Part shown: in pieces, positions 10,266 to 21,840 of the stretch
How positions within the stretch are numbered: position 1 is the stretch's first letter
Layout of the letters: every line of letters begins with the position of its first letter
Origin: Larix kaempferi
Lineage: Eukaryota > Streptophyta > Pinopsida > Pinales > Pinaceae
Direction: 5' to 3'
Assembly (NCBI GenBank): GCA_027924585.1
Contig: BSBM01001138.1
Location: 8,294,001 to 8,358,000 of the forward strand
Length of the DNA: 64,000 nt
Notes under the pieces: model-generated
The model's database searches: none
Seen by the model: the letters and a program-made list of their open reading frames with translations, nothing else
What the model was told of the DNA's origin: nothing
Made by a program: the position numbers and the translations under genes

Positions 10266-13200
10266 CATATAGAGACTCAAGGTGGAACTACTACTACTCT
10301 ATCAGGCGCTCCTAGATTTCACACTTTCAGGGTCAGGGGAGTATTACAGGGACAACGTGTCACGGTTTTGATCAATGGTGGGGCAACCCACAACTTTATA
10401 GATTTGGCTTTGGTGGCTAGGAGAGGCATTACTACAGAGGAATTTGAGGGATTCAGTGTTGTGGTAGCTAGCGGGTGTACTATAGCATGCACGCAAAAAG
10501 TTTCACGGTTGAATGTAACGTTGGGTAACTACAGTATGGCAGATGATTTCTATGTGGTTGAGATGGCATACACTGATGCAATCTTGGGTGTTCAATCGCT
10601 TAGTACTCTGGGAACAATTTCATAGAACTATCAAACAATGGAGATGGGATTCAATACAACGGATGGTAAGAGGGTAATTCTAAGGGGCATGTCCAATGGT
10701 GCCCTAAGGATTGTTTCACCCAAGTGGATGGAAGTCTTATTCAGGCATGGGGATGTAGCATACAGAGTGTTTGATTACAACTCATAAATCTTCATATAGA
10801 AGCCAGCCTTATCATGTAAACATTCATTCATTGTTGAGGAAACATGACCATGTTTTTGCAGAGATCCCTCTAGGGAGACCTCCTAACAGAGGATTTGAGC
10901 ACACCGTTGAGTTAGAAGAAGCGGCCAATCCCATGATTACTACTCCATACATGCACCCAAAGAAGTTCAGAGATGATATATAGAAGGCAATAAAGGAGTA
11001 GTTAGGGATGGTGTATATCAGACCAAGTTCCAGTCCATTCACTTCTTTAGTTGTCTTGGTCAAGAAGAAGGACGAAACCATGAGGATGTGTATTGATTAT
11101 TGGGCCTTGAATAAGAAAACAATAAAAAACAAGTATCCAATTCCTAGGATTGATGATTTGTTGGATGAGTTGCATGGGGCGATTTACTTTTCAAAGATTG
11201 AACTTTGATCTGGATATCACCAGATTAGGGTCAAGGAGTCGGATGTTCACAAGACTGCTTCCAGGTGTCATTATGGGCACTATGAGTTTTTGGGTCGTTT
11301 TTTGTCATGCCATTCGGGATGACCAACACACCTGCCACTTTTCAACCTTGCATGAACCACATCTTCAACAGGCGGTTGCAGAAGTTTTTGTTGGTGTTCC
11401 TTGATTAGCTTCTTATATACAACAGGACATGGGAAGATCACTTGAGGCACTTGGATGAGATATTGGGTATCGTGGAGGAGGAATCATTGTATTCCAAGGC
11501 ATCAAAGTGTGAATTCGGCATGGCAAATATCCTAAATTTGGGCCATGTGATCAGTGTGCAAGGTGTACATGTACATCACAAGAAGGTACAAGCTATATTG
11601 GATTGGCCACCACCCAAGAACCTTACAGAATTGTGTGGGTTTTATGGATTATGCAGTTATTACATGCACTTTATTAAGGGGTTTTCATAGTTGGGTGCAT
11701 TCCTAATTGATCTCACAAATAAAGCAGCATTTAGGTGGACAGAGGAAGCACATCAAGCATTCAACAAGCTCAAAGAGATTATGAGCACTTTTCTAGTTTT
11801 GGCATTTCCTTATTTCACTCAGCCCTTTGTGCTTGAGTGCGACGCTTTGGGTGAGGGTATAGGGGATGTTTTGATGTAGAACATACATCCAATAGCATTT
11901 AAGAGTTAGAATCTCAAGGATCCAAAGAGACTTTACTCCATCTATGACAAAGAGATTCTCACCATCATGCATGCTTTGTCGAAGTTAAAACAGCATTTGG
12001 TAGGTGGTAGATTTGTGGTTAGAACTGACCACAACAACTTGCGGTATTTCTTGAAACAAAAGGACCTAAATGAGAGACAACGTAAATGGGTAAGAAATAT
12101 ACAAGATTATGAGTTTGACAGTGAGTATGTGAAGGCAAGACAAACATTGTTGTTGGTGCCCTTTACAGGAAACCCATAGCATGTTCACTTATTGAGGTTT
12201 CAACTGACTGAAAGGCCCACCTTTTAGTGGAATATTCCATGAACAATTTTGATGCAAGTTAATGGATGGTCACATTTAGGATGATAGGTACAGAGTGGTG
12301 GATGATATTATCTTCTACAAAGACAAGATATACTTAGTTATAGAGTCCAAGCTTAAAGAGAAGATTATGAGAGCCACACATGATACTCCATTAGCAGGCC
12401 ATCCATTAGTACAAGGCATCAGAGGTGGCAGAGTTATTTTTCATGGAAGAGTTTAGACTCCATGGGTTTCCTAGGCGCATTGTCAGTGATTAGGACAAGA
12501 GGTTTCTTAGTGCATTTTGGCAAGAATTGTTTAGATTGTCTAACGCAGAGTTGATTCCCAGTGCCAATTATCACCCTCATACAGATAGCCAAAGAGATAT
12601 TGTGAACAAATGGGTTGAGGGGTATTTGTGTAACTATGTGTCAGGACAATAGAGGGCATGGATAAAATGGTTCCACCTAGGATAACATTGCTACAACACC
12701 ACTTACCATATGTCTATTGGTATGACCCCATTCTGAGCATTGTATGGATATGATGCTCCTTCATTTTTGGATATGGCGTTTGGGGATAACGAGGATCCTA
12801 AAGCCAAAGACTAGATACAAGAGTGCCAAGATATCCTTAGGGTCCTTAAGGATAATTTGTTGGCAAGCAAGAACCGATAGAAGATGTATGCAGAAAGAAA
12901 CGGGGTAGAGCGCAGTTTTGAGGTAGGCAGCCATACAGACAATCTTCATTGAAGAAAAGTGACGCAGAGAAGTTAAAACCACGCTTTTATGGTCCCTACA
13001 GGGTGACTCAAAGAGTTGGGGAAGTATCTTACAAGCTTGATATGCCGAAGGCGAGCAAGATTCATAATGTTTTTCATATGTTATTCCTCAATAAGGCAGT
13101 GGGACAACAGACCACTACTTCGGTAGAGTTACCCCAACTAGATGAAGAAGTCCATTTGGTACTAATCCCTTAGGAGATTCTAGATGTAAGGGAGAAAATA

Positions 13201-13320
13201 TTGAGGAGCAAAGTGATCAGGGAGTATCCTGTCAGGTGGAGAGACTTGCCAGTGGAGGATTCTACATGGGAGGGAGATCAGATTTTGTAGCATCTTAGTT
13301 AGTAGTTGCATAAGGGCAAG
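10266..13320 (+). pseudogene. pol: pol of chromovirus B (PR, RT, RNase H, short integrase, chromodomain)
   Basis: Protease 10368-10625 reads LINGGATHNFID; the catalytic Asp of D-S/G-G is Asn. RT 10771-11690 has [16 protein letters not shown], where Trp replaces the usual Arg (CGG to TGG), and SKIEL followed by TGA where CGA is expected. RNase H 11691-12179 retains RTDHNNLRYFLKQKDLNERQ. Integrase (12280-12900) keeps AGHP, and later FPRRIVSD-like and YHPHTDSQ-like traces after frameshifts, but lacks the zinc-finger to core joint. A chromodomain at 12949-13310 (RFYGPYRV, later REYPVRWRDLPVEDSTWEG) places it among chromoviruses, whose chromodomain directs insertion into heterochromatin. Not functional. 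Confidence 0.88.
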
Positions 13321-13340
13321 AAATCTCGAGAAGGGAGGAT

Positions 13341-14485
13341 TGTAATGTCCCTTTCCAAATTATCACTATAGGCGGATGACTTATTAGCTTATTTAATTCT
13401 CGTAGGCTATCGTTGGTGAAAAAGGGAAATAATTATTCATTTAATGTCATTTGGGAGAAAAAAAAAACATTAAAAAGTGACATTGAGTAATTAAATAAAA
13501 ATGGGTGTTATAAAGTGACTTTGGAGAAATGTTATTTTATATTAAAAAATCATTTAATTATTAGAGAGAAAAAGCAAAAGGGTATAAAAGTGAAGATGGA
13601 GCTCATTCCCATTATTAAAAAACATTTTTATGAAATCGATTTGGAGAGCTTTGGCAACTTTTTGGGATGAGGGTTGAAACCCTTGATGCACATTGGTTTT
13701 GGTGGTGAAACAAATCCACCCTAGATGATCTAGAGGAAATATCACTCAGATATTTCACAAGCACTCATTGCTGAAGGCAGAAGATTGATTGTTTTCCAAA
13801 TTGTGTGGATTTACAAAGTTTTTGAAAGCTTTTTGGCAAATGCATTGGTTTGTGGAGAGTGCAAGGCAAAAGGGTCATCATTGTTTTTGTTCTTGTTCTC
13901 ATATACTGTTGTAGAAGGTTCAATCTGATTCATTTCCAAAAAGAATTGTTGCTAAGGAAGGACACCCAATATTTGGGCAAATTCGTGGGCATTCAAATTC
14001 AGTTGTGTGGTTATTTGGAGGGCGCAACTCACTATTATCAGCTAGCCATCTACCATTGTTGTTACCTATGCTAGGAAGGGGGAAGTTAGGGACTGTTGGG
14101 TCATTAATTATAAAGGTTAAAAGGTACCATACCCTCACAGTTGCTTTCTATCTTGGACAGTGCCAAAATCAAGCAAGGCGTGACACCAAAAGAGGTTGTT
14201 TCATTACCAAGAAGGAGTTGCAAATGAAGGTCTGTCTACAGGTCAAATTATTGAATCATTTCAAATTAATTTTGATATAAATTACCGTCGTTACAGTTGT
14301 TGTAAAATCACTCTCACTTTCATGTATTATTAGGGTTTTCTTTTTGGCATTAAAGGCAAATAAATATGTTCATTGTGGACATCCATTTGCTAAATCTTAT
14401 GATGAATGAGATTTGAAACATAACCTTCCAAACAATTATCAAAACCAAACAAAAAATTCAGCCAAGTCCAACATGGGATCTTACA
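13341..14485 (+). repeat. 3' LTR of element B
   Basis: Starts TGTAATGTCC right after the purine tract GAGAAGGGAGGAT and ends ATCTTACA. It is the uninterrupted counterpart of 5777-6845 plus 8819-8866 and shows the pre-insertion state of the PLE target at about 14440. Confidence 0.88.
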
Positions 14486-14945
14486 TTCAAACAATAGTAA
14501 TCGGTTGAATCTTTCATGACATTAATCAAGGAGGATAGGTTGTACCTTTAGTTGTACTACCTTATTCCCTTATATGCAAAGTGATATCCTTGAGTGTTGT
14601 TCTTAGTGTACCATAGCAATAAGACGGTTGTAGGTTTATTTTTTGGCTTCGAGTGCACCTATAAGTATTCCAATATACCCAAAGGTATGTGGAATGCAAT
14701 TATGTATACAAGTGTTGTTTGATGCAACATTACTTGAAGGGGTGCCAATAGAGATTCAAAGAGTGTACAACCATGTGACATGAATTATATATGTTGCATG
14801 TATTCTTCCTCGACCGTAAATTTACCTATCAAATGATAGATTTATGTGTTATTTAAAGTCGTCAAAACATATTTCTAACCTTCTTCTTTTTTGTGTTAAA
14901 TTTTGATGCATGTTGGCTCAAGAAAGAGCTTTGCTACCATGTGTA
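14486..14945 (-). other. leader and primer-binding-like site of old element A
   Basis: No coding motif is seen. At 14929-14941 the minus strand reads CATGGTAGCAAAGC, a degenerate initiator-tRNA primer site, preceded by ...GCATTACA, a plausible LTR end at 14942. This would be the upstream continuation of the gag fragment at 4503-5776, with element B inserted between. The link is inferred from orientation and order. Confidence 0.4.
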
Positions 14946-15436
14946 ATGCTACTTAATCCTTAGACATGAAAAAAAACCAATATACATAGATTTTAAATGC
15001 AGAAAACTAGACACAAGAGACAAATAAGAGTTGTTGCATCTTTTTTTTAGTAAGAAAGGAACCTTTAATTAACAGAAATCAAAATTGTACATAGATTACA
15101 AAAAGAGAGTTCTACGTGGCAGATCTGATTAGCTTCCATCTGCCACCATTTTCCTTAATTCTGAATTTCCCTTAAAAAAATTACAATTTCTTCCCAAAAC
15201 AAATAAATCTAAACCCCTCCTTCGTTCTGACATTATTGGTTGGGTGCCCTTGCAAAAGCATACATCTCCCAACCTGAGAACCAAGCTCAAAAAAGCCATA
15301 CAAGGAAACATATCATAACAAAACAGGAGAAGATACAAAAACATCCTGTCTGCTTACCCTTTGCCCATATCCCCATACTCCCCTTCAGCAGGGATTTTGC
15401 TTTTCCATCCCGGGCTGCGTGTTCCTTGTCTTCCTC

Positions 15437-15751
15437 TCATGCCAGAGACTCCTTCGCATACTTGATTTCCTCCATTCCTTCTGCAGTAGCCTTCGTCGGT
15501 GCCAGAGCTTTAGGGAGCTGCCTCACACGATTGAAGGGAGGCGAGGAAATTTCCATAACACTCTCCATGTCCACCCAGCTCCTCAGAAGGTTGTCTTTTA
15601 TATTGCCCATCACCTGAGCGACCAATTCTCTAAAGATTTCATGCTCCATCATTATTTTGGCCAGGAGTTTCCATAGCACCCAGTACGAGCTAAGAAACGC
15701 CTATGTGCCCAGCTCATCCATCCTCGCCTGCATATCTTCATCCTCCATCAT
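15437..15751 (-). pseudogene. second unassigned 3' ORF of the LINE
   Basis: It opens at two adjacent ATG codons (15751-15746), the first overlapping the TGA of the upstream 210-codon ORF as ATGA. The frame reads MMEDEDMQARMDELGT, one TAG, then about 85 further codons (LLAKIMMEHEIFRELVAQVM) to a stop near 15437. It is rich in acidic and hydrophobic helix-forming residues. I recognise no family. It may be part of the LINE 3' region or chance. Confidence 0.3.
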
Positions 15752-16380
15752 AGAGATAATGGTGTCAATGTGATATGGAATTTCCTCCATAATTCCCTGA
15801 CTCGGATCTTCGTCCATCTGTTGGGGTTCCCTGCTACCACGCCCCCTCCAGATTTACCACGCATTATATGTCGTGGAGCCATTCTCCACACTACCTTAGT
15901 CTCCTTTCTCACCACTAAATCTTCTTCCCAAGACGGCAAACTCTTGTTCAGACTCTTTGCCATCCTTCCCAGGTTATATACGCTTTCAAGAAAGCCTCGA
16001 TCTCCCTCATTAATTAAACCCACCATCAATGCTCCAGGGGATTGATTAAATGCGAGTGTAATTGCCATTCTGAACCGATGGCTTTCATTCATCGTGCCAT
16101 TCCAGAATTCCATGAAATTTATTCTCCCACCATTCCTCCTCTGTACTTTCCTCCACATTCTGTACTCTGTTCGCTTGCCGTCGGAGTTGTTGTTGTCCAG
16201 TCCACTTAAATGATTTGTCCCAGTCTCATCCCTTGCCTTTCCCTTACTAACCATTCTACCATCCTCCTTTAATGCCCTCTTCCTTCTCCAGCTATTCATT
16301 TCAAGACAACACTTAAATGTCTCCTCCTTCTGCCATGATGTCCAGAGCACGTGGCGTACCTTCCTGATGACCACCAACAT
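15748..16380 (-). CDS. unassigned 210-aa ORF downstream of LINE RNase H
   Basis: An uninterrupted 210-codon frame from ATG at 16380, lying after the RNase H remnant and before the LINE poly(A). The N-terminal 70 residues are strongly basic (WRRKRALKEDGRM). The middle reads FRMAITLAFNQSPGALMVGLINEG, given here in part, and the C-terminal part is again basic. I see no known domain, signal peptide or membrane segment. It is notable because the rest of this LINE is broken every 100 codons or so. It could be a C-terminal extension of ORF2, a separate 3' ORF, or chance. Confidence 0.35.
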   Translation of the reverse strand: MLVVIRKVRHVLWTSWQKEETFKCCLEMNSWRRKRALKEDGRMVSKGKARDETGTNHLSGLDNNNSDGKRTEYRMWRKVQRRNGGRINFMEFWNGTMNESHRFRMAITLAFNQSPGALMVGLINEGDRGFLESVYNLGRMAKSLNKSLPSWEEDLVVRKETKVVWRMAPRHIMRGKSGGGVVAGNPNRWTKIRVRELWRKFHITLTPLSL

Positions 16381-16399
16381 CTAGTATTATTCTATCACT

Positions 16400-19300
16400 A
16401 TCTACGATGGCTTGGCATCAAGATTTGAAAGATTCATCTTCCACCTATGGCCAAATTGCAGCTTTTAAGGGTGTTTTCTACTTGATTTCGTGGTTTTCTA
16501 ACACGTCAGTTAACATGTTTTCCTTTCTCTTTACATGATTAAAAGTGATCGTCGGGGAGATCTCCACGACAACATCCAGTTGTCCCAAACTCACCTCTGG
16601 CCTCCAGTTTTTCCCCACTTTCGTCACACCTATCCCGCATTGCATCCTTTCAGCCATCCTTAGGATTACCTGGGAATCACCTTCAATGATCGCTGGGGTC
16701 TAGCCTTCCCCAATGATCCATCTCACTCCATTTATGAGGCCTTCCAACTTAGCCAAGTTATTAGTGGCTTCACCCATGTATCCCCACATTAGTCCTTTTA
16801 TCCCCTTCATAATTTCTCGTAACCCCTCCAAATCCCGAGGGTCTCGGATTCCCTTTTGAGGCTCCATCGAAGTTTAGTTTAAAGGATCCTTCTAGTGGGA
16901 GATACCAAATCTATGAACTGCTTCTCTTACCCTTCCTGTTTTCTTTGGTCCCTACATAGACCGGAATCGTTTCGATTCCCCAATAATGTAAGATTCGCCT
17001 TTCCTCAATCTTCGCTTGCATATCATTCAACCCCCATTGTTTCAGCTTCAATGTCTCTTTTATATTTATTTGAATAATATTCCACACCTCCTCTGTTCTT
17101 CTTCTTTTTACCTCAGACATCTGCCTATTCCTTTCTTTCCATGTTTCCCACATCACGAATCCAGGGAAGAGTTCCCAAATTCGGTTAAGTATGGGATTTT
17201 TGTATTATTTTTCTTTCCATCCAATGAGGGTTTCCACAGGTTTTTCCATTACTATGTTACTTCCACGTAAAATCATCTCACCCCTCTCCCATATTGTTGA
17301 AGCGTAGGCACAACCATCCAGAAGGTGGTCCATGGTTTCACACTCTTTACAACACATACAACATCTGCTCGGACCTACGAAGCCTCTTTTCAACAGGTTC
17401 TCCCACGTTAGAATTCTATGTCTTATCACCAACCACAGGAATACCACTACTTTGGGCACAAGCTGGCCTTCCATATTTTCTTCCACTTAGGATGCATTGG
17501 GATTTGGTTGTATCTTGCATGCAAATGAGTTTCTTCCTTTAGATTGTAATCACCCGTTGTCACATAGCCCCATCATAGTTTATTTGTTTCCTCTTGGATC
17601 TTTATCTTCCTTTCTTGAAGGAAGTCCCATAGCTCCTGCACATTCTCCCAAGGACTCCATTTCTGCCACCACTCTATCTCCATCCATTTCTGATAAGGAT
17701 CTTCTGGATTCCCCACATCCCACATGTCTCTAACTTTTTTCAGATTGTTCCTTTCTAAGACCTCCTGGAGAGTAGGGATATTTATAGACATCGAGATGCT
17801 CGGAGCCTGCTGCCAAGAATCCATGAAGAAGTATGCCATGTCTCCTTTTCTTATCTCCTAGAATTTGTGATGTTGGATCAATCTTCTATTCTTGAAATCT
17901 GTTCTCCATATTTGTGATCTGGGTTTCTCCTCCTCATAACAAATAAGTCTCCATTGTTCCCAGTTTGCAGCATACTTCCCATGCCACAACTTTTTCCATG
18001 GTTCATTAGTGTGCATCACCCAACTCCACCAAATTTTAGCTCCTAACACTTCATTACTAATGTTGGGATCTCTCAAGCCCATGCCTCCCATTAATTTAGG
18101 AGTGCAGATTGTCTGCCAATTCACTAGCGCCCACTTATGTCTCTCTTCAAACCCCCCCCACAAGAAGGTTCTTTGCATGATCTCGATTTTCTTAATGACT
18201 GTATTTGGCACTGCAAGCACCGAAAATAGATAGAGAGGCAGGGCTTGAAGCACTGATTGGACCAAAGTAAGTCTGCCTGGGAAGTTAAGTGATCATAGGG
18301 TCCAATGAGTTAGTTTAGACTTCATCTTATCTACCAAATCTTGCCAAGATATCTTCCTTATCGTCGAGTCTGACATGGGCGCACCTAAGTATTTGGCTGG
18401 GAATCTTCCCTATTGAAATTCTAAAATTCTTAAAATATTTCTCCGAGTAATGTTTGGAGGGTTGAAGAAAAATACCTGAGATTTCTCCTTATTGATCTCT
18501 ATACCGTTCGCACATAGCAACTCCTCCAAACTCTACTTAATTGCTCTAGCTTCATGTACCAACGAATGACCCATCAACATGATGTCGTCCACAAATTGTT
18601 GGTGTGAGTGAGGATGAGTCTCCTTATGCATATGTAATCCTTTTAGCGTATTGTCCCTAATCCGTGCCTCGAGGATTCTGCCCAATACTTCCACCATTAA
18701 AATCAAAAGGAAAGGAGATAAGGGATCCCCTTGCCTTATACCCCTTGAATATTTAAAAGTAGCTGACGGGGTTCCATTGACTAATATCGAAAAGAATGTT
18801 GATGAGGTTAGTTTTAAGATCCACTTCACCCAAGTCTCATCAAATCCATATGCACAAAGCATCTTTCCCATGAATTGTCAGCTCAATTTGTTGTAAGCTT
18901 TTGAGAGGTCTAACTTGATCATCATCCCTAGGCTTTTCGTCATTTTCAGTGAGTGGATGATTTCATGGGTTGAGAGGATCTGTCTACCTTCCACAAACCC
19001 AACCTATTATAGGGAGATTAAAACCGGCAATAGAGGTTTGAGCCTATTCGCTATCACCTTCGTGATTATTTTATAAATAACATTAAAAAGCGCAATAGGT
19101 CGAAACTTGCTTGGCTAATCCACTCCATTCTCCTTCGGGATAAGCCACATGAATGTAGAGTTGAAAGTTGTCAACACCCCCTTAGTTCTCCTAGAATCTT
19201 TGATAATAGCTAACACTTCATCCTTTATTAAGTCCCAATAGGCATGAAAAAAGTTTGACGTGAAGCCATCAGGGCCCGGAGCTTTTCCCCCTCCATTGTC

Positions 19301-19594
19301 TTAACTGCGTCTGCCACCTCCACCATTTCAATGGGCCTTGGGAATAAATCGTTATATTCCTGCGTCACCAGGGTCGGTATATATTGGGTCACTCTCTCGA
19401 TGTGTTGAATCATGTTTAGAATTTGCTATTCTAGAAGATATTTAAAGAAAGTGTTTAATTCTTTCTCTATATCCTCCTGCAATTCCACATAGCCCCCTGA
19501 TTCCATTTCGAGCTTTACAACTCTGTTGGACTGTCTGTACTGAATAGTTGTCTGGTGAAATAATTTTGTGTTCTTGTCTCCCTCTTGCAGCCAC
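16400..19594 (-). pseudogene. LINE ORF2, part 2: RT, zf-RVT and RNase H
   Basis: Continues the ORF2 that begins at 34219 on the far side of the insertion. Just below 19594 it reads WLQEGDKNTKLF after the joint, a hallmark of plant L1 RT. RT blocks: 18533-18871 has RQGDPLSPFLLIL and the catalytic box FVDDI (about 18590). 17858-18265 has FPGRLTLVQSV-type thumb sequence and WGG motifs. The zf-RVT domain at 17205-17486 shows FLWLVIRHRILTWENLLKRG and the CCMCC..C...DHLL..C pattern. RNase H at 16440-16890 begins FDGASKGNP and continues IIEGDSQVILRM after a frameshift. ORF2 would nick target DNA and reverse-transcribe LINE RNA there. Multiple stops and frameshifts inactivate it. Confidence 0.88.
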
Positions 19595-19597
19595 TTG
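19595..19597. repeat. 3-bp target duplication of the CACTA-type element, left copy
   Basis: TTG, repeated at 33148-33150. Removing the element and one copy restores the LINE reading frame across the joint, which is strong support for exact boundaries. Confidence 0.9.
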
Positions 19598-19913
19598 CAC
19601 TAGTACAAAATGAGAGATAAGTGACCAAAAAAAGGACCAAAATCCACATATAAATGACCACTTTTGAGTTGGTGACCACTGTAGCAAATTAGTGGCCATA
19701 TATCACGCGACCAAAAATGTGGTCATATTTAGCTTGGTCATTTATAGCTTATCTTGTGGTCATGTATTTGGTCATATATTTGGTCATTAATGGTCACGTG
19801 ATAAATGACCGCTAATTTGCTACCAGCGATCGCCAACTCAAAAGTGGTCATTTATATGCATATTTTGGTCATTTTTTTAGTCACTTATCTCTCATGTTGT
19901 AATGGTGGTCGTT
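19598..19913. repeat. 316-bp fold-back at the left end of the CACTA-type element
   Basis: The first about 115 bp reappear inverted at about 19798-19913 with few differences (for example CAAATTAG.GG and AACTCAAAAGTGGTCATTTAT in the two arms). The loop of about 85 bp has several TTGGTCATxTAT words. Such subterminal repeats resemble the TNPA-binding repeats of En/Spm elements. It could alternatively be a related MITE trapped at the end, but it lacks its own target duplication. Confidence 0.8.
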
Positions 19914-19976
19914 TGTATGCAAATTTTGGTCATTTTTTTAATCATTTATCTTTTTTTAGTGGTTTCAGAATATAAA

Positions 19977-20048
19977 TAGGGCACGGTGGAATCGAACCAC
20001 CAACCTCCTGCCTATAAGGTAGGTGCTCTACCATTGAGCTAGCACCCT
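19977..20048 (-). tRNA. tRNA-like gene, predicted anticodon UAU (Ile), probably non-canonical
   Basis: A complete cloverleaf can be drawn on the minus strand. The 7-bp acceptor pairs AGGGTGC with GTGCCCT (two G-U pairs). The D arm is GCTC/GAGC with loop AATGGTA. The anticodon arm is CCTAC/GCAGG with loop CTTATAG, giving anticodon TAT at 20014-20016. The variable loop has 5 nt, and the T arm is GGTGG-TTCGATT-CCACC. The Pol III A box (TAGCTCAATGG) and B box (GGTTCGATTCC) are intact. Oddities are an A-C mismatch in the anticodon stem, no intron, and no T-run terminator just downstream. It sits inside the transposon near its left end. It may be a captured, possibly organelle-derived tRNA or a pseudogene. 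Confidence 0.7.
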
Positions 20049-20950
20049 TAAATAGAATTCCTTATGGATTGATATGAGAATAAAATGTAAGGAGTGGGAT
20101 ATTGACATTGGACACACCAAGCCGGAGTCTACATGTAAATACAAAGTTATGAATAACTGAAATTTTTACAAGTCATATTTTTTGAGTGAAGGAACAGTCT
20201 AGGCATTTCGGAATGTAGCCTTGTGATAAGTGGAAGATTAGCAATATGTTAAAGCAATGCAGTCCAATGTTTGAAAAACACTATTAAACAAGATATACCT
20301 TAGCTTCACTGAATAAGCAAAGATCAAAAAGTGTGTCGGATTCATGCTATAAACATTGATAAGACATTTTTAAGCACTTGTCAGAATAAGACAAATGCAC
20401 CAGTTTGAATAGTACAAATGCACTAGTTTGACCTTCCAATAGACCGCTTCAGCATGGGAAACAAGAACATAACTGCCGCAAGTGCATTAGGAAACAAATA
20501 TATTGCAACGGCCAAGATATACAATGAAGGGAAATTCCAATGGCTGGCAAAGTTCTAGAAGGTTTTGGAAAGACCAATAGGATTCTCCCAGGTATGGACA
20601 TAACAAGCTGGAAGAATGATGACCCATGCAAAAACAACTACATCCTTCAATATATATCTTAGGATATGTCTGAATTTCATATCTTTTCTTGCTTTCTAGC
20701 TTAAAATTATATCAAGAATTGCTACAAAAATGAAAATATATTAAATTAGAATAACACTGCACACTGTGAAAGGTTAACGCACAATTTTGGTCGTTTTAAA
20801 TGGTTTGAGGTGACAATATGAAGCTTTTACTAGTTTCTGTAATGTCCTTATGCACTACTTTAATTCCAAAATCTTTGTGAACATGATCTATAGAAAATGA
20901 TATGCAGACAGCTATTAGCATGGATCTGCAGATGTAAATGTGTCATCTGT
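20049..20950. other. unassigned sequence inside the CACTA-type element
   Basis: I see no ORF of note, repeat or RNA motif. It separates the tRNA-like gene from the LINE tail. Confidence 0.5.
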
Positions 20951-20954
20951 TTTT

Positions 20955-21840
20955 ATGGTTATCTTTAGCAAAAAAGGATTCACGTCCGGGATTTCTTAGC
21001 AAAGAATTTTTATGTGGGGATTGGGAGATGTCCTTTATGCAGATCTAAAGAAGAAACTGTATCCCATCTCTTTGTTCATTGCTCATATTTTCAGAACATG
21101 TGGTTGACTGTCTACCGGGAAAAAGGTTTTTCTTTTGATTGGAATGGGGAAGACTTACAGGAGTCTCTGAAGAATGGACTCACAGATCCTTCTGTTTAAG
21201 TCTCTTCTGGTCATGGTTATTTGGGGCACTTGGCTGTCCTGAAATATGAGTTTTTGAGGAAAAAATCATTCCCCCTTAGGTATATGCATTAAAACATCTT
21301 GCTTTATTTAATGCATTTCCTCAGTTGAAGAAGGTGCCTAAGAACATAATTATCCCTGAGGTGATTGTTGACAAGTCTTACCATCGGTGTTTTTTTTTAC
21401 CGTGCATCCCAGGGGGAGCCTGCATTAGGCGGTGCAGGGTGTATCATATTTTCTTCGGATGATGTGGGGATCAAATTTGCAGCCAGTTTGGGTCAGTGTT
21501 CTAATAAGAGAGCAGAGCTGTTAGCTTTGAAGATGGTTTTACAAGTTTCTTTATCAAAAAATCTTACTAGACAACAAGTTTTTGGGGAGTCTCAAATTGT
21601 TATTAACTGGATGCGGCTGAACAAACCTCCAAAAAACTTTCTTCTGAGGCTGTTGTTTGAGGAGGTCCAACGATATACATGCCTCTTCTAGAAGATCAGT
21701 TTTTGTCATGTCTTCCGAGAGAGAAACAAGATAGCAAACCTTCTCTCCAAGAAGGGGCTTCTGTTGAGAGAGGGTACGTGGCAGAGATGGAAATTTAACT
21801 ATGACTATATCAAGGAGGATGATCCAAGACCAATTTTTTT
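20955..21840 (+). pseudogene. LINE ORF2 tail (zf-RVT and RNase H), plus strand
   Basis: At 21014-21199 the frame has CPLCRSKEETVSHLFVHCSY, the C..C...H....C zinc motif that follows LINE RT. After a broken spacer, 21390-21690 encodes RNase H: ASQGEPALGGAG, CSNKRAELLAL and FGESQIVINWM. After a TAG at about 21689 it resumes with HVFRERNK-like and LLSKKGLLLREGTW to about 21790. The catalytic pattern is only partly preserved. This differs from the host LINE in strand and sequence, so it is an independent, 5'-truncated LINE copy carried by the transposon. Confidence 0.8.

Larger units (their letters stand above)
5777..14485 (+). mobile_element. Ty3/gypsy chromovirus B, complete outline, interrupted by a PLE
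   Basis: The two LTRs (5777-6845 continued at 8819-8866, and 13341-14485) begin TGTAAT.TCCCTTT and share long stretches. Flanking 5-mers are TTCAG (5772-5776) and TTCAA (14486-14490), a target duplication with one change. Internally there is a PBS, gag, protease, RT, RNase H, a shortened integrase and a chromodomain, then a purine-rich tract just before the 3' LTR. Many stops are present, several explained by CGA to TGA. Removing the PLE leaves an element of about 6.7 kb. Confidence 0.9.
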
